From assembly GCA_052400665.1 (NCBI GenBank), contig JBQTGK010000008.1: a stretch of DNA of 64,000 nucleotides. One strand, given 5' to 3'. This document shows, in pieces, positions 36,967 to 46,347 of this stretch (the first letter of the stretch is position 1; each line of letters opens with the position of its first letter). The notes below the pieces were generated by a model that saw nothing but the letters and a program-made list of their open reading frames with translations, was not told where the DNA came from and did no database searches. Source of the DNA: JBQTGK01 sp052400665. GTDB taxonomy: Bacteria > Bacteroidota > Bacteroidia > Bacteroidales > Marinifilaceae. The position numbers were made by a program, and so were the translations under genes.

Positions 36967-38325
36967 TTATTGCAAGCCTTCCAAAAATCCGTAGTAGGCA
37001 TCCTTTTTCTCAAAATTACTATCGAATAGTAATGGCCAATCTTGTTGTCCGTGAAAATTGATCAACCACGATTCGTTATCTACTAATCCCCATACGGTTA
37101 ATGCATAAGCATTTTCTTCAGGTATCGATTTTAATATCTCAACCATTTCTTTATATTTTGCTTTTTGTGCTAAAGATCTATCTTGGCTTAAACTTGTTAA
37201 ATCGTTATTCGGATTTACTCTGATATCCAGTTCAGAAAAATGCATTAACAAATCTCTGTCGACCACTTTTTGAACTGCAGCTTCTATATCAGCTTTAGCT
37301 GGATAATCGTATTGAATGTGTAACTGAAAACCAAGACCATCAATTGGGATATCCCTGGCAATAAAATCATCTACCATGGAAAAAACAGCATTCTGCTTGG
37401 TCTGATCGCTTACCATACTGTAGTCGTTATAAAATAGTAATACATCAGGATCAGCAGCTCTCACAAACTGATAACATTTGGCAATATAATCGTCGCCCAT
37501 ACGCTGACGGTAAATTGAATTTCTCAGGTTTCCCGAACCATCTTCAAAAGCCTCGTTTACCACATCCCAGGAGGTAACTTTTCCTTTATAGCGAGTTACT
37601 ACTGTGGTGATATACCCTTCAATCATATCTTCAAATTCCTGATCGCTTCCCTGGAAGTTTGTAACCCAATCGGGCGTAGAATTGTGCCAGATTAAAGAAT
37701 GACCATGTACATTAATTCCATTTTCCTGAGCATAATCAACAATCGCATCGGCAGGACCAAAATCATAGCTATCCTGAGATGGATGCATTACATTCATTTT
37801 CATTTCATACTCTGAAGTAAGACTGCTAAATTCTCTTTTATAGATTTCATCGTAATTGCCATTCAGTTTTGAAGATTGAAGAGCAACTCCAATTAGAAAA
37901 TTATCTGAAGAATTTTTTAGTGTTTGATCAGGATCGGGCTCAAAAGAAGTTGTAAGCTCGATAAGATTAGAATTATCGGATACGATGCTACCACTAACCG
38001 CTCTTACCCGGTAATAATAAGAAACATTACCATCTAAATTTGTAATTTCTTCGTTTAGATTGCTAACAGCTTTAGATTTGTATCCTGATAAAAAAGTAGT
38101 AAAATCAATATCTGTAGCAACATCAAGCAAATAGCTCTCTGCTTTATAAACTCTCGACCAATTGGCAGTAAAACCACTGGAAGTAATATCTGTTGCCTGT
38201 TTGGCAATTGGGGCACCCAATTCAAATTCTTCTTCGCTTCCGCCACTGCCAGAACAGCTTGCCATTATTAATGAACATGCAAAAAGCAGCCAAATGCTAA
38301 ATCCCGATAATCTTTTCATTTTCAT
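36967..38325 (-). CDS. FN3-GH10 endo-xylanase lipoprotein (Xyn10C position)
   Basis: 452 residues, lipoprotein signal with Cys24 (MASC) followed by a Gly/Ser/Glu linker. Residues 37-127 are a fibronectin III-like domain (ITSSGFTANW, YYYRVRAV). The GH10 barrel spans 140-452: acid/base Glu258 in SWDVVNEAF, nucleophile Glu365 in FSELDIRV, plus GHSLIWHNSTPDW. In known xylan PULs the gene after SusC-SusD-XusE is Xyn10C, a surface endo-xylanase that carries an inserted CBM; here the position is the same but the accessory domain is an N-terminal FN3 and I see no insertion. A strong stem-loop lies between it and the glycan-binding gene, so expression may be reduced relative to the SusCD genes. Confidence 0.92.
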   Translation of the reverse strand: MKMKRLSGFSIWLLFACSLIMASCSGSGGSEEEFELGAPIAKQATDITSSGFTANWSRVYKAESYLLDVATDIDFTTFLSGYKSKAVSNLNEEITNLDGNVSYYYRVRAVSGSIVSDNSNLIELTTSFEPDPDQTLKNSSDNFLIGVALQSSKLNGNYDEIYKREFSSLTSEYEMKMNVMHPSQDSYDFGPADAIVDYAQENGINVHGHSLIWHNSTPDWVTNFQGSDQEFEDMIEGYITTVVTRYKGKVTSWDVVNEAFEDGSGNLRNSIYRQRMGDDYIAKCYQFVRAADPDVLLFYNDYSMVSDQTKQNAVFSMVDDFIARDIPIDGLGFQLHIQYDYPAKADIEAAVQKVVDRDLLMHFSELDIRVNPNNDLTSLSQDRSLAQKAKYKEMVEILKSIPEENAYALTVWGLVDNESWLINFHGQQDWPLLFDSNFEKKDAYYGFLEGLQ

Positions 38326-38340
38326 GATATTTGAGTTGGT

Positions 38341-38375
38341 AAAAATCAGGTAAAGAAAAAAATTCCTTTACCTGA
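38341..38375 (-). terminator. Strong hairpin inside the xylan PUL, after the glycan-binding protein
   Basis: A perfect 10-bp stem (TCAGGTAAAG at 38346-38355, CTTTACCTGA at 38366-38375) with a 10-base loop, followed on the minus strand by TTTTT. It is a standard rho-independent terminator in the 92-base gap between the SGBP gene and the FN3-GH10 gene. Partial read-through would give more SusC/SusD/SGBP than enzymes. Confidence 0.75.
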
Positions 38376-38417
38376 GTATTTTAAACTTACCCATAAAGTA
38401 AGTTAGACATGTATTTT

Positions 38418-39572
38418 TTAATAGTATCCGTGAAAACGAATATTATCGAATTGAATTAGAGACGGATTTGCACCCCACTCTGCAATGGTTACTTTAACCT
38501 GATTAATTTGTGTAGGATCAACATCGCCGCTATCTTGATTACCTGGATCATAATTTGCTCCGAATGCAGAAACCGGAGCTTCGATTGTGTGCCATCCGTC
38601 TTCGGTAAATTCATGACGGAAAGCCCAGTTGCCACCATCACGATCAACAATAAGGAATTCTGCTACTGTACCAATGACTCCATTACAATTAACATCGATT
38701 AAAAACATCACCTTTTCAGGATCTGATTCCACAACCATTGTTTCGGTAGCATCGGATTGACAACCGTTGTAGCCATTTGAAGTATCACCCAACCATTGAA
38801 ACTGAGCAAATGTTCCTGTAGGTCCGCCAGTTAAATAATCAAGAGGTCCTGCATCACCATAAGCAACCCAATTGTTATTCGGACGCAATCCACCGCCATC
38901 AAAATCGGCAACTAAATACAGGTTGTATCCTATATCGATATCCAAAAATGCTGATACTTCGCCAGCTGCAGTTTCAATGGTAACATCGGCACCAAGCTTT
39001 GTTCCATCGGGTACTACCATAGAAATTTCGGTGGAAGAAATTTGTGTATATTCGACAGGAGCTCCAGCAAATGAAACAGAAACCAAATTTTGAAACCATT
39101 CGCCAGAAATGTTAACTGTTTCGTTTGCCTTTGGACGCTCGGGAGAAAATACTCCGATTGTTGGTTCAGGCTGAACAATTGTAAAATCATATGTAATTAC
39201 ATCATCATCTTCGTTGGTTATTGTTACTACATTGGCACCAAATACCGATCCTTTTGTTTCATCGAAAGGCACATTAAACATGATTGCTAAATTAGAGTTC
39301 AATACTGGATTGAATACTACCTCAACAGTCTTCTCTTCAGCTTCGTTTACACCTCTAAAAGTAACTGTTTTAACATTTTGTAAATCCGATCCCTCTGCAA
39401 CTACCAACTCTTCGGGCATACCAGAGTTTGTATTTAAATCGGAATTTTCAGATACCATTACATCAATGGCAGGATTTAAGTTTGAGTCATCGTCGCAAGA
39501 ATAACTTAAAACACTCACCATCAGCACAACAACCGCGCTAAGGATTTTATTTATTTTATATTTAAATTTCAT
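38418..39572 (-). CDS. Surface glycan-binding lipoprotein with IPT/TIG domains (XusE-like)
   Basis: 384 residues, lipoprotein with Cys26 (LSYSC). Residues 33-120 and 125-205 look like two IPT/TIG immunoglobulin-like domains (GSDLQNVKTVTF, ANETVNISGEWFQNLVSVSF). The C-terminal domain (about 215-384) is a beta-sandwich rich in Trp, Gly and Asn with WLGDTSNGYNGC and a terminal IQFDNIRFHGYY, typical of the C-terminal carbohydrate-binding domain of these proteins. Position directly after susD and before GH10 is that of XusE in Prevotella and Bacteroides xylan loci. Presumed role: holding xylan chains near the SusC/D transporter. Followed by a strong terminator. Confidence 0.85.
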   Translation of the reverse strand: MKFKYKINKILSAVVVLMVSVLSYSCDDDSNLNPAIDVMVSENSDLNTNSGMPEELVVAEGSDLQNVKTVTFRGVNEAEEKTVEVVFNPVLNSNLAIMFNVPFDETKGSVFGANVVTITNEDDDVITYDFTIVQPEPTIGVFSPERPKANETVNISGEWFQNLVSVSFAGAPVEYTQISSTEISMVVPDGTKLGADVTIETAAGEVSAFLDIDIGYNLYLVADFDGGGLRPNNNWVAYGDAGPLDYLTGGPTGTFAQFQWLGDTSNGYNGCQSDATETMVVESDPEKVMFLIDVNCNGVIGTVAEFLIVDRDGGNWAFRHEFTEDGWHTIEAPVSAFGANYDPGNQDSGDVDPTQINQVKVTIAEWGANPSLIQFDNIRFHGYY

Positions 39573-39584
39573 AGTAGGAGACTT

Positions 39585-41111
39585 TTAGTTGTTAAAATCA
39601 AAAGGAACTGGTTCTTCTAACAATAGTGGATTCAAATCTGCTTCAGAACCTGGAATTGGCAGTAAGAAATCACCTGCAGAAGGAGTTACTTTTCTGCTAA
39701 TGATATCATCATAATTACCATCGTTATAATCGCCTCTTTCCTGATTAGATATAATCGCTATTGCTTTTGTTCTATCCATACGAGCTAAATCGTACCAATA
39801 TTTTCCTTCAACAGCAAACTCTACTCTTCTCTCCTGAATAATATCGTCGAAAGTAATAGATGTTTTTGCATCTAAACCGGCTCTAGTTCTTACAGCATTA
39901 AATGACTCTAACGCTTTAGAATCAGTTGTAGATTCACTTGATCCTAAAATTGCTTCGGCATGAATTAGCAATACTTCTGCATAACGCATAATGTAAGTAT
40001 TCATATCTGTTGACATAAAACCAACACCTTCCCACTCATCTTTAGAACCAACAATATATTTTCTCCAACTAGCAATGGTACTTGTCATTCCATTTTCCGG
40101 AACCGTATAACCACCATCAGCAGTTACCAATTCAGGATAAAAATCGCCTGGCTCCATAATTGTCTCATGCTTTCTTAAATCACCATCTTCAAATGCATTT
40201 TGAAGATCGATACTTGGCTGAAAAGTTCCCCAACCATCGCCAGCATTGGTTAATTTTGGTGATGCAGCTAAATAAGCTTGATTTGGATTTTGGTATCCCC
40301 AACCTTGATTGGCAACCCATTGCAATGCAAAAACAGATTCTCGACTATTGTTGTTACGAGGATGAAATACATCTCCATAACTATCCAACAAACCATAGTA
40401 ACCTGAATTAATTACCAATTCGGCTTGCGCTTTTGCATTGGTATAATCTTTTAAAGTAAGATAAACCGAAGCCATCATAGCATTACAAGCGGTTTGTGTT
40501 ACTCTACCGGCTTCGCTATCTGCTCTTTGTAATGGAAGTCTGCTTAAAGCTCTGTTGTAATCGTTTAAAATAAATGTATAAACATCCTCAACCGTATTTC
40601 TATATACTTCTGAATTGGCATTATACTGATCCATAGAGTAAATTATTGGAACAGCCCCCCAAGTTCTTACTAGGTAATAATAAGCACTTGCTCTCATAAA
40701 ATAGGCTTCTCCTTTTACTTCTTCGGCAACAACTTCATCAACATCACCCGAAATTTTATTTTCGAGGTTGTAAATTAATGTATTTGCAGTCGCGACTACA
40801 TTGTATAAAGCATCCCAACCTTCTGTTGCAAATTGGTTTCCCTGATTTACAGAGAACAAAGTAAACTGAGCAATATCTGAATAAGTTCCTGTTGAATTAC
40901 CACTGTAATTATCACCAACACAAATCAGGAATTTTTCATTGAAATAGAACCAAGGATATCCGTAAAGGGGAGCTCCTGCGCTTTTAACCTGCTCATTGGT
41001 ATTGTAGTAATTATCAACTACCAATGAATCTTCAGGTGAATTCTCCAGAAAGCTTTCTGAACATGATGCAGAAAGAAAAAGGAGTAATAATATGAATATT
41101 TTATTTTTCAT
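39585..41111 (-). CDS. SusD/RagB-family lipoprotein of the xylan PUL
   Basis: 508 residues from the ATG at 41111, which opens a lipoprotein signal (Cys17, SASC); the frame is open to 41162 but would then run into susC. SusD landmarks: VAEEVKGEAYFMRASAYYYLVRTWG (in part), YTFILNDYNRALSRLP, and near the end NTYIMRYAEVLLIHAEA, VEFAVEGKYWYDLAR. It forms the lid of the SusC pore and binds xylo-oligosaccharide. It is 31 bases after susC and 12 bases before the XusE-like gene. Confidence 0.95.
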   Translation of the reverse strand: MKNKIFILLLLFLSASCSESFLENSPEDSLVVDNYYNTNEQVKSAGAPLYGYPWFYFNEKFLICVGDNYSGNSTGTYSDIAQFTLFSVNQGNQFATEGWDALYNVVATANTLIYNLENKISGDVDEVVAEEVKGEAYFMRASAYYYLVRTWGAVPIIYSMDQYNANSEVYRNTVEDVYTFILNDYNRALSRLPLQRADSEAGRVTQTACNAMMASVYLTLKDYTNAKAQAELVINSGYYGLLDSYGDVFHPRNNNSRESVFALQWVANQGWGYQNPNQAYLAASPKLTNAGDGWGTFQPSIDLQNAFEDGDLRKHETIMEPGDFYPELVTADGGYTVPENGMTSTIASWRKYIVGSKDEWEGVGFMSTDMNTYIMRYAEVLLIHAEAILGSSESTTDSKALESFNAVRTRAGLDAKTSITFDDIIQERRVEFAVEGKYWYDLARMDRTKAIAIISNQERGDYNDGNYDDIISRKVTPSAGDFLLPIPGSEADLNPLLLEEPVPFDFNN

Positions 41112-41142
41112 GATCGTAATTTTTTGACGTAAACAAGTAGAT

Positions 41143-44100
41143 TTAGAATTCAACATTAACACCCATCATAATGGTACGTGGAACTGGGTAACGACCATTA
41201 TCAACTCCCATTAGAAGAGAATTTTGGTTGTAAGCACCAATTTCAGGATCGTAACCAGAATAATCGGTAAATGTGTACAAGTTCTGAATGGTAGTATAAA
41301 CTCTTAGTTTATTAACAAAAGGCAATTTATTTAACTGATTTTTATTAAAAGTATAAGCCAATGTTACATTTTGTATTTTCAAGAAAGAACCATCCTCAAC
41401 AAAACGATCGGAAACGCGACTATTATTGTTTGGATCACCAAAAGCAAAACGTGGAATATTAGTATCTTCATTAACACCAGCTATAAAACGATTTGCTACT
41501 ACTTTGGCCTGATTACCTGTAATCTCTTTCATTCCTTCGGTTAACTTGCGAGTCCAGTTGTAAATGTCATTCCCCTGAGATCCTTGCAATGTCAAAGAGA
41601 AATCGAAATTTTTATACGAAATTTCGTTGGAAATACTGTATGTAAAATCAGGGTGAGGATTACCAATGTATGTACGATCGTTATCATCAATAACACCATC
41701 TTCGTTAATATCTTTAAACTTAATATCACCAACCCAAACGCCATTTACTTCACCTATATCTCCCTGTGAAGCACTTGAATATAAATCAGCCTCGTCTTTA
41801 AAAATTCCATCGGTTACAAAACCATAAAACTGACCAACAGATTCTCCTTCAGCAGTTTTTGTTAAGGTATTATTAAATTCAAAAGTCTGGAAAATAGCAC
41901 CTTCGTCGCTATTCATACTAATTAATTTGTTTTTGTATTTTGAGAACACAAAAGTAGTAGACCATGTAAAATTAGGTTTGGTAATATTTCTTGTTGTTAA
42001 AGAGATATCAATACCTTTATTTTCCATTTCACCCAGATTCACCATTGGAGGATTTAATCCCATGTATGAGGCAGAATTCATTGCTCCCAAATAACTTGGA
42101 AGAGGTTGTGAAAACAAGAAGTCTTTCGATGTTTTCTTATAAACATCAACATCTAATTTGATTTTATTGTCAAGAAATCCAAGTTCTAAACCAACATTAG
42201 TCGATCTTGTCGATTCCCATTTTACATCAGGATTTGCAATGTTTGCTTGGGAAAAACCAGTTCCGTAAACAGTTGTAATACTTCTAAGGCTTGCACCATA
42301 AGCATATCCACCTATATCCTGGTTTCCTACCTCACCATAACCAGCACGCAGTTTTGCATAGTTTAATACATCTGCAGCTTTCTTCATAAAAGGTTCTTTT
42401 GTAAGTACCCAGGCACCCGAGAATGATGGGAAATATCCCCAACGGTTATTGGCACCAAAATTTGAAGAAGCATCGGCACGTAATGTTGCAGTTAGTAAAT
42501 ATTTTCCATCAAAACTGTAATTAAAACGACCAAAATAAGATTCTATATTATGAGTTCCCTGCCAGCTTCCATTGGTTGCTGTTAATGCATCACCAGCATT
42601 TAAGGCAGTAATATCGTTGGTTAAAAACCCTGTTCTTGCTCCAGTTAAACCTTCCCATTTCGACTCTTGTGCTTCATGACCAGCCATAAGGTTAATGGAA
42701 TGTTTATCGAAAGATTTAAGATAATTCAGATAATTTTTTAATACCCAAAAGAAGCTATCATTACTGGTTTTTGAAGAAGTACTTATTTCGTTTTTCTCGT
42801 TACCAATTTCATAGGTCGGATTAAAAACACTTGTTTTGTTAAGATTAAAATCGTAGCCAATCTCACTTCTAAAAGTTAATCCATCGGCAAGAGTTAAATC
42901 AACAAAGAAATTCCCATTGATTTTATAACGCTCAAGCTCACTGTTTCTAATTTCTGACCAGGCAACCGGGTTTCTACCGTTTCCAGATCCGATTCCATCG
43001 GATGGCCCTCCCCAACTTCCGTCGGAATAGTGAACAGGTACATTGGGAGACTGTCTAAGTGCAGAACTAATTACACCCGATTCATCATCGTTTAAAGTGA
43101 TATGCTCTTTCGAATTACTCATTGAAACATTGTTTCCAACTTTAATCCAATCGTTAACCTTATGATCCAGATTTAAACGCATTGAAAATCTGCGAAAATC
43201 AGAATTTAATACAATACCATCCTGATCAAAATACCCTAAAGAAGTATAAAAAGTCGTTTTATCGTTACCTCCCGAAACTGAAATCTGATGATTTTGAATA
43301 GGAGCTACACGAAAAATTTCTTTTTGCCAATCGGTTCCCTCACCTAATATAGCAGGATTTTGAAATTCGAAAGGCACACTTTTACCTTGTGTAGTTAATA
43401 CATCAGCATAATACTCTGCATATTCCTGAAGGTTCATTACATCAACATAATCTGAAATTTGCTGAACACCATAATAACCTTCGTAAGAAACTTTCGATTT
43501 TCCTTTTTTACCCCCTTTAGTTGTAATGATCACTACACCATTCGCACCACGAGATCCGTAAATTGCGGATGCCGATGCATCTTTTAAAACCTCAATTGAT
43601 TCAATATCAGATGGGTTAATACTTGACAGTGCACTTACTTTAGTTTGTCCGTTACCACCACCTAAAGCAGAAAAAGTATATGAATCGTTATTGGAATTAC
43701 CTTGTAAAGGCACACCATCGATAACGTATAATGGTTCATTATTACCAGTTAAAGAAGTAATACCACGAACACGTAAAGAAACACCTCCACCCGGAGCACC
43801 AGAGTTTTGGGTAACTGTTACACCGGCAACACGACCTTGCAAAGCCTGATCAACACCTGCAAATGTCTGATCTTCCATTGTTTCTCCTTTAACAGAAACT
43901 ACAGATCCGGTTAAGTCACTCTTTTTCATTACACCATAACCAACAGCAACTACTTCGTTTAAGCCAATGCTCGATTCAGCCAGCTCAACATTTATCACAG
44001 CTTTATCTGTTGCAAATTCCATAGTCTCGAAACCAATAAAGGAAAATACTAAAGTTCCGTTTGCTGCTACAGAAATACTATAGTTACCGTCCATATCGGT

Positions 44101-44259
44101 AGTGGTTCCATTCGTAGTTCCCTTTTCGACTACAGTAACACCCGGTAAGGCATCCCGAGTACCTTTTACACTTACTTTACCCGATACTACATGTTGCTGC
44201 GAATAAGCTGTAAAGCTTAAAACTAGCATTAGTAGTAATAAATTAAGTCTTCTTTTCAT
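41143..44259 (-). CDS. SusC/RagA-family TonB-dependent transporter of the xylan PUL
   Basis: 1038 residues. Signal peptide to about residue 20 (TAYSQ), carboxypeptidase-regulatory-like domain (22-100, HVVSGKVSVKG ... VFSFIGFET), TonB-box-like VVAVGYGVMKK, plug with VSLRVRGITS, PLYVIDGVP and SAIYGSRGANGVVIITTK, barrel ending MMGVNVEF. It imports xylan oligomers across the outer membrane. First gene of the xylan operon that runs to 30444. Its upstream region (44260-44546) is AT-rich and shows no convincing TAnnTTTG box, in keeping with dependence on an activator. Confidence 0.95.
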   Translation of the reverse strand: MKRRLNLLLLMLVLSFTAYSQQHVVSGKVSVKGTRDALPGVTVVEKGTTNGTTTDMDGNYSISVAANGTLVFSFIGFETMEFATDKAVINVELAESSIGLNEVVAVGYGVMKKSDLTGSVVSVKGETMEDQTFAGVDQALQGRVAGVTVTQNSGAPGGGVSLRVRGITSLTGNNEPLYVIDGVPLQGNSNNDSYTFSALGGGNGQTKVSALSSINPSDIESIEVLKDASASAIYGSRGANGVVIITTKGGKKGKSKVSYEGYYGVQQISDYVDVMNLQEYAEYYADVLTTQGKSVPFEFQNPAILGEGTDWQKEIFRVAPIQNHQISVSGGNDKTTFYTSLGYFDQDGIVLNSDFRRFSMRLNLDHKVNDWIKVGNNVSMSNSKEHITLNDDESGVISSALRQSPNVPVHYSDGSWGGPSDGIGSGNGRNPVAWSEIRNSELERYKINGNFFVDLTLADGLTFRSEIGYDFNLNKTSVFNPTYEIGNEKNEISTSSKTSNDSFFWVLKNYLNYLKSFDKHSINLMAGHEAQESKWEGLTGARTGFLTNDITALNAGDALTATNGSWQGTHNIESYFGRFNYSFDGKYLLTATLRADASSNFGANNRWGYFPSFSGAWVLTKEPFMKKAADVLNYAKLRAGYGEVGNQDIGGYAYGASLRSITTVYGTGFSQANIANPDVKWESTRSTNVGLELGFLDNKIKLDVDVYKKTSKDFLFSQPLPSYLGAMNSASYMGLNPPMVNLGEMENKGIDISLTTRNITKPNFTWSTTFVFSKYKNKLISMNSDEGAIFQTFEFNNTLTKTAEGESVGQFYGFVTDGIFKDEADLYSSASQGDIGEVNGVWVGDIKFKDINEDGVIDDNDRTYIGNPHPDFTYSISNEISYKNFDFSLTLQGSQGNDIYNWTRKLTEGMKEITGNQAKVVANRFIAGVNEDTNIPRFAFGDPNNNSRVSDRFVEDGSFLKIQNVTLAYTFNKNQLNKLPFVNKLRVYTTIQNLYTFTDYSGYDPEIGAYNQNSLLMGVDNGRYPVPRTIMMGVNVEF

Positions 44260-44546
44260 TGTTTAGTAATTAGATTAGAATAGGAATATTGAATTTATTT
44301 CAACATTTTACACTTAGCGAATCTTAATTTTATTTGGTTTTCAACATGGATTTCTACCATTACAAACCTTTGCATAAATCAAGACTTTCATGTACCGCAA
44401 TTTTAGCTATTCCTGTTTGGTCCGATGTTTAAAATATTCCAAAGAAGGTTTAATTTCTTCCAGAATACTATCTATCAGTACATTAAAAATACACGGTAAT
44501 ACTTTCTATAAAATCTAATTAATTTGGAAATTGTAATCTTTTGGAG
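44260..44546. other. Upstream region of the xylan PUL, no gene
   Basis: About 290 AT-rich bases between susC and the ABC remnant. On the minus strand a TTTG (within GGTTTGTAATGG) occurs about 110 bases before susC, but no -7 box at the right spacing. It is the natural place for HTCS binding sites; none could be recognised by eye. Confidence 0.4.
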
Positions 44547-44547
44547 A

Positions 44548-44576
44548 ATAAAAAGACGGTAAATAGTTACCGTTTT
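44548..44576 (-). terminator. Terminator downstream of the ABC ATPase remnant
   Basis: Stem ACGGTAA (44556-44562) with TTACCGT (44567-44573), extended by A-T pairs, 4-base loop; on the minus strand it is followed by CTTTTTATT. It sits just behind the stop of the remnant at 44578, so it probably belonged to that gene. Confidence 0.65.
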
Positions 44577-44577
44577 A

Positions 44578-44841
44578 CTACTTCAGTTTAAATTTATCGA
44601 GCTTATTGGCTGCAGTCGTTTGCCTCATTTCACTTTCCAGCTTACTAAAATCTTGCTTACCTGCTTTCTTTATAAACTCTCCATCTTTTAACAAGTGTAT
44701 TTCATCACAAGTGTCGCGCAGTGTTGAAAATATATGAGAAGAAATTAGTATAGTTTTGCCTAAATCTTTTAGTTTATGGATTATGTCGGTAATTAGGATA
44801 GTACTTTGAATATCTACACCATTAAAAGGTTCATCAAGTAT
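44578..44841 (-). pseudogene. C-terminal remnant of an ABC transporter ATP-binding protein
   Basis: No start codon, but a clear protein read from 44841 to the TAG at 44578: ILDEPFNGVDIQST (Walker B and D-loop), a helix, GKTILISSHIF (the switch His), TCDEIHLLKDGEF and a lysine-rich tail. These are the last 87 residues of an ABC ATPase; Walker A, Q-loop and signature are gone. A TAG directly precedes the first codon, and further upstream (to 45110) I found no continuation. It still has its terminator. Probably what remains of a drug or lipid exporter gene after a deletion between the PUL and the mevalonate cluster. Confidence 0.75.
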
Positions 44842-45110
44842 CTAGCAATCGTTCTTTGAATCACCACTCCCCTAATCCATACAGGAACAGTACTACTCAA
44901 CAATAAGAATTCATAAATTTATTAAAGCAATATATTAGTAAGTAAATGGTATTTTTTATTTGGTTGACCAATAAGTTTCAAAGAAATATATTCTCTTATA
45001 ATTGACAAGATACTATTAGCAGAAGATTTACTTTGCAAACATATAAGCAAATAAATTCTGATAATTAACTATGATACTACTCTAATACTATTAAAAATCA
45101 ATCTAAATAA

Positions 45111-45142
45111 TTTCAGAATCATAAACTTTTTAATTAGGTTTG
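45111..45142 (+). promoter_or_regulatory. Promoter of the acyl-CoA dehydrogenase/mevalonate cluster
   Basis: TTTC at 45111-45114, 20-base spacer, TAGGTTTG at 45135-45142 (TAnnTTTG). Predicted start of transcription is near 45149, about 40 bases before the ATG at 45190. Confidence 0.5.
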
Positions 45143-45189
45143 CGCTCTAATTAAAGACTTACACATCTTAATCTATTAATTGATACACC

Positions 45190-46338
45190 ATGATAAATCC
45201 ATATATTAAAAAGCACCATGAGATAATTCGGAACAGAGTAAAAGAATTTGCTGAAAATGAAGTTAAACCATTAGCTCATGAATTGGATGCAAAAGAACAA
45301 TTTAGCCCGAAACTTACAAAAAGAATGGGTGAATTGGGTTTATTCGGTATGTTTTTACCTAAAAAATATGGTGGGCAGGAAAAAGATTATTTATCATTAA
45401 TAATAGCAATAGAAGAGCTTGCAAAATATGATGCATCACAAGCCTCTACACTGGCGGCTCATAATTCCCTCGGAATTGGACCAATTTATAATTTTGGTAC
45501 CGAGCAACAAAAACAGAAATACTTACCTCTGTTAACAAGTGGTAAAAATATTTGGGCTTTTGGACTAACAGAAAATAGTGCAGGTTCAGATTCTCGAGGA
45601 ACAAAAACAAATGGTATTTTAGAGGAAAAATACTGGTGTATTAATGGCAGTAAAAAATTTATTTCAAATGCTTCTTCCGAACTGTCATTAGGTGTAACTT
45701 TACAGGTAGTAACAGCAAATAATAATGGAAAGAAAGAACTATCTGCTATATTAGTGGAACGAAATACCAAGGGTTTTAAGGCAGAACCTTTAAAAGGAAA
45801 AATGATGTGGCGAGCTTCGGATACTGCTCAGTTAAATTTCGAAAACTGTAAAGTTCCGAAAGACAATCTATTAGGAAACATAGGTGAAGGATCAAAAATT
45901 ATGCTCGAAACTTTAGATTCTGGCAGATTAACTATTGCAGCTATGGGACTAGGTTTAGCGCAAGGAGCTTATGAAATGGCTTTAACTTATTCTAAAAAAA
46001 GAGAGCAATTTGGTAAACCCATTTCAAAATTTCAGGCTATTGCATTTAAATTATCGGATATGGCCACAAAAATTGAAGCTGCCCGTAATTTATTGTATCA
46101 TGCATGTTGGCTAAAAGACAATGGGCACAGCTTTGGAAAAGAAGCAGCTATGGCAAAGCTATTTTGTTCGGAAACCGCTCAGGAAGTAGCCAACGAAGCA
46201 GTTCAAATCCATGGCGCTCATGGTTTAATTAAGGAATCGGAAGTGGAACGATTTTATCGCGACCAAAGAATACTGCAAATTGGGGAAGGAACCTCAGAAA
46301 TTCTTAGGTTGGTGATATCAAGACATATTGGTTGTTAA
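45190..46338 (+). CDS. Acyl-CoA dehydrogenase (butyryl-CoA dehydrogenase-like)
   Basis: 382 residues, cytoplasmic FAD enzyme. N-terminal helical domain, LTENSAGSDSRGTKT (FAD-binding strand region), a middle beta domain with INGSKKFISNA, and the C-terminal helical domain with RDQRILQIGEGTSEIL, where the Glu of GEGTSEI is the usual catalytic base of short-chain dehydrogenases. It oxidises an acyl-CoA to the trans-2-enoyl-CoA. It opens the operon and ends 9 bases before the IPP isomerase gene. Its placement ahead of mevalonate genes might link it to branched-chain acyl-CoA (isovaleryl/leucine) metabolism that feeds HMG-CoA, but this is speculation; standard short-chain substrates are equally likely. 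Confidence 0.9.
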   Translation: MINPYIKKHHEIIRNRVKEFAENEVKPLAHELDAKEQFSPKLTKRMGELGLFGMFLPKKYGGQEKDYLSLIIAIEELAKYDASQASTLAAHNSLGIGPIYNFGTEQQKQKYLPLLTSGKNIWAFGLTENSAGSDSRGTKTNGILEEKYWCINGSKKFISNASSELSLGVTLQVVTANNNGKKELSAILVERNTKGFKAEPLKGKMMWRASDTAQLNFENCKVPKDNLLGNIGEGSKIMLETLDSGRLTIAAMGLGLAQGAYEMALTYSKKREQFGKPISKFQAIAFKLSDMATKIEAARNLLYHACWLKDNGHSFGKEAAMAKLFCSETAQEVANEAVQIHGAHGLIKESEVERFYRDQRILQIGEGTSEILRLVISRHIGC

Positions 46339-46347
46339 TTTAAAAGT

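Noticed and set aside
39585..41162. Longer SusD start reaching into susC
   Set aside because: The added 17 residues are not signal-like; the ATG at 41111 opens a perfect lipoprotein signal.
44581..44860. Possible regulatory RNA or riboswitch upstream of the xylan PUL
   Set aside because: The stretch translates as an ABC ATPase C-terminus on the minus strand, so it is coding debris.
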